A stretch of DNA of 64,000 nucleotides, taken from Acetoanaerobium noterae (GTDB lineage Bacteria > Bacillota > Clostridia > Peptostreptococcales > Filifactoraceae). Each line of letters starts with the position of its first letter. Within the stretch, counting starts at the first letter, position 1. The notes under the pieces were generated by a model, which saw only the letters and a program-made list of their open reading frames with translations, did not search any database and was not told where the DNA came from. Below are positions 63,664 to 64,000 of this stretch, piece by piece. The stretch covers positions 1-64,000 of the forward strand of contig NZ_FUYN01000004.1 in the NCBI RefSeq assembly GCF_900168025.1. Reading direction: 5' to 3'. The position numbers and the translations under genes were made by a program.

Positions 63664-64000
63664 TTAAATAATATATTTTTCCTTTAATTTGTCCATGATT
63701 ATTTTAGCTGCTTCTTTTGAATCAACTTCAAATACTTTTCCTGCTGTCTTAGCACCTTTTGTAAATGATTTCTTAACCTTTGTAGGAGAACCCTTAAGAC
63801 CTAAGTTTTCTGGATTGACTTCAATATCATTTACAGTCCAAATTTCAACCTTGTCATCAGCAAAAGCATCATAGATTCCTGAAACTCTCATATATCTTGA
63901 TTCATTCATTTCTTTAAGAGTAGTTATAAGGCAAGGAGTTTTTACTTTAATTTTATGATAACCGTCTTCAAACGCTCTTTTTACTATTACTGAATCAGTA
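63664..64000 (-). CDS. etfB: Electron-transfer flavoprotein beta subunit, C-terminal part
   Basis: The gene enters from the right edge; the last 111 codons are visible. The reading frame continues through TDSVIVKRAFEDGYHKIKVK and TPCLITTLKEMNESRYMRVS, a conserved EtfB region, and ends 28 bases before etfA. A methionine near 63909 is internal and not a start. Confidence 0.93.
   Translation of the reverse strand, partial: TDSVIVKRAFEDGYHKIKVKTPCLITTLKEMNESRYMRVSGIYDAFADDKVEIWTVNDIEVNPENLGLKGSPTKVKKSFTKGAKTAGKVFEVDSKEAAKIIMDKLKEKYII

Noticed and set aside
63664-63909. Complete small gene starting at the methionine near 63909
   Set aside because: The reading frame stays open to the right edge and the upstream translation continues the conserved EtfB sequence.

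Overview
The window is AT-rich (roughly one third G+C by eye) with strong clostridial ribosome-binding sites (AGGAGG type), several TTG/GTG starts, T-box regulation and a strong bias of genes to the minus strand. It carries a complete carbonyl-branch Wood-Ljungdahl operon together with a branched-chain 2-oxoacid:ferredoxin oxidoreductase/phosphotransacylase operon and an electron-transfer flavoprotein. That combination fits a strictly anaerobic, amino-acid-fermenting acetogen-like member of the Peptostreptococcaceae; an Acetoanaerobium-like organism is my inference, not something the sequence proves.

Layout. 1-2.85 kb is an accessory patch: the 5' end of an IS3-family element that appears to have landed in the tail of a serine-recombinase-like gene, a DarT/NADAR (DarTG1-type) anti-phage toxin-antitoxin pair, a small unknown gene, and a short tandem repeat. 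2.85-9.8 kb holds rRNA-modifying enzymes (RlmD, an RsuA-type pseudouridine synthase, an RsmF-type methyltransferase), class II fructose-bisphosphate aldolase, a HAD nucleotidase and a methyltransferase. 9.9-13.7 kb is an eight-gene Mrp/Mbh-type cation antiporter operon without a full-length MrpA. 13.8-18.1 kb holds a membrane-anchored protein, a UvrD-like helicase divergent from a DEDD exonuclease, and a small membrane protein.

18.2-36.0 kb is the Wood-Ljungdahl operon, read on the minus strand: cooS, cooC, fhs, fchA, metV, metF, lpdA, a second cooC, acsD, acsC, acsE, acsB, gcvH, a reductive corrinoid activator, cooT, a DUF3842 gene and a histidine-rich protein. The genes cover formyl-THF synthesis, methenyl-THF cyclohydrolase, methylene-THF reduction, methyl transfer to the corrinoid protein, CO dehydrogenase and acetyl-CoA synthesis, plus nickel delivery (two CooC ATPases, CooT, His-rich protein) and corrinoid repair. 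No folD is present; a perfect hairpin sits between fchA and metV where I recall relatives carrying folD. 36.4-39.9 kb is ptb plus a four-subunit VorDABC-type oxidoreductase, which would turn branched-chain 2-oxoacids into acyl-phosphates.

40-60 kb is mostly housekeeping: a TPR protein with a B12-binding radical SAM protein, argS, a PerR-type regulator, an FMN alpha-hydroxyacid oxidoreductase, mutS2, a U32 peptidase-family protein, zapA, pheST behind a T-box leader, a TrmH-family methyltransferase and a KtrAB/TrkAH potassium system. The window ends with a Cache-domain chemoreceptor and the etfA/etfB genes, etfB running off the right edge. No rRNA, tRNA or CRISPR array was recognised.
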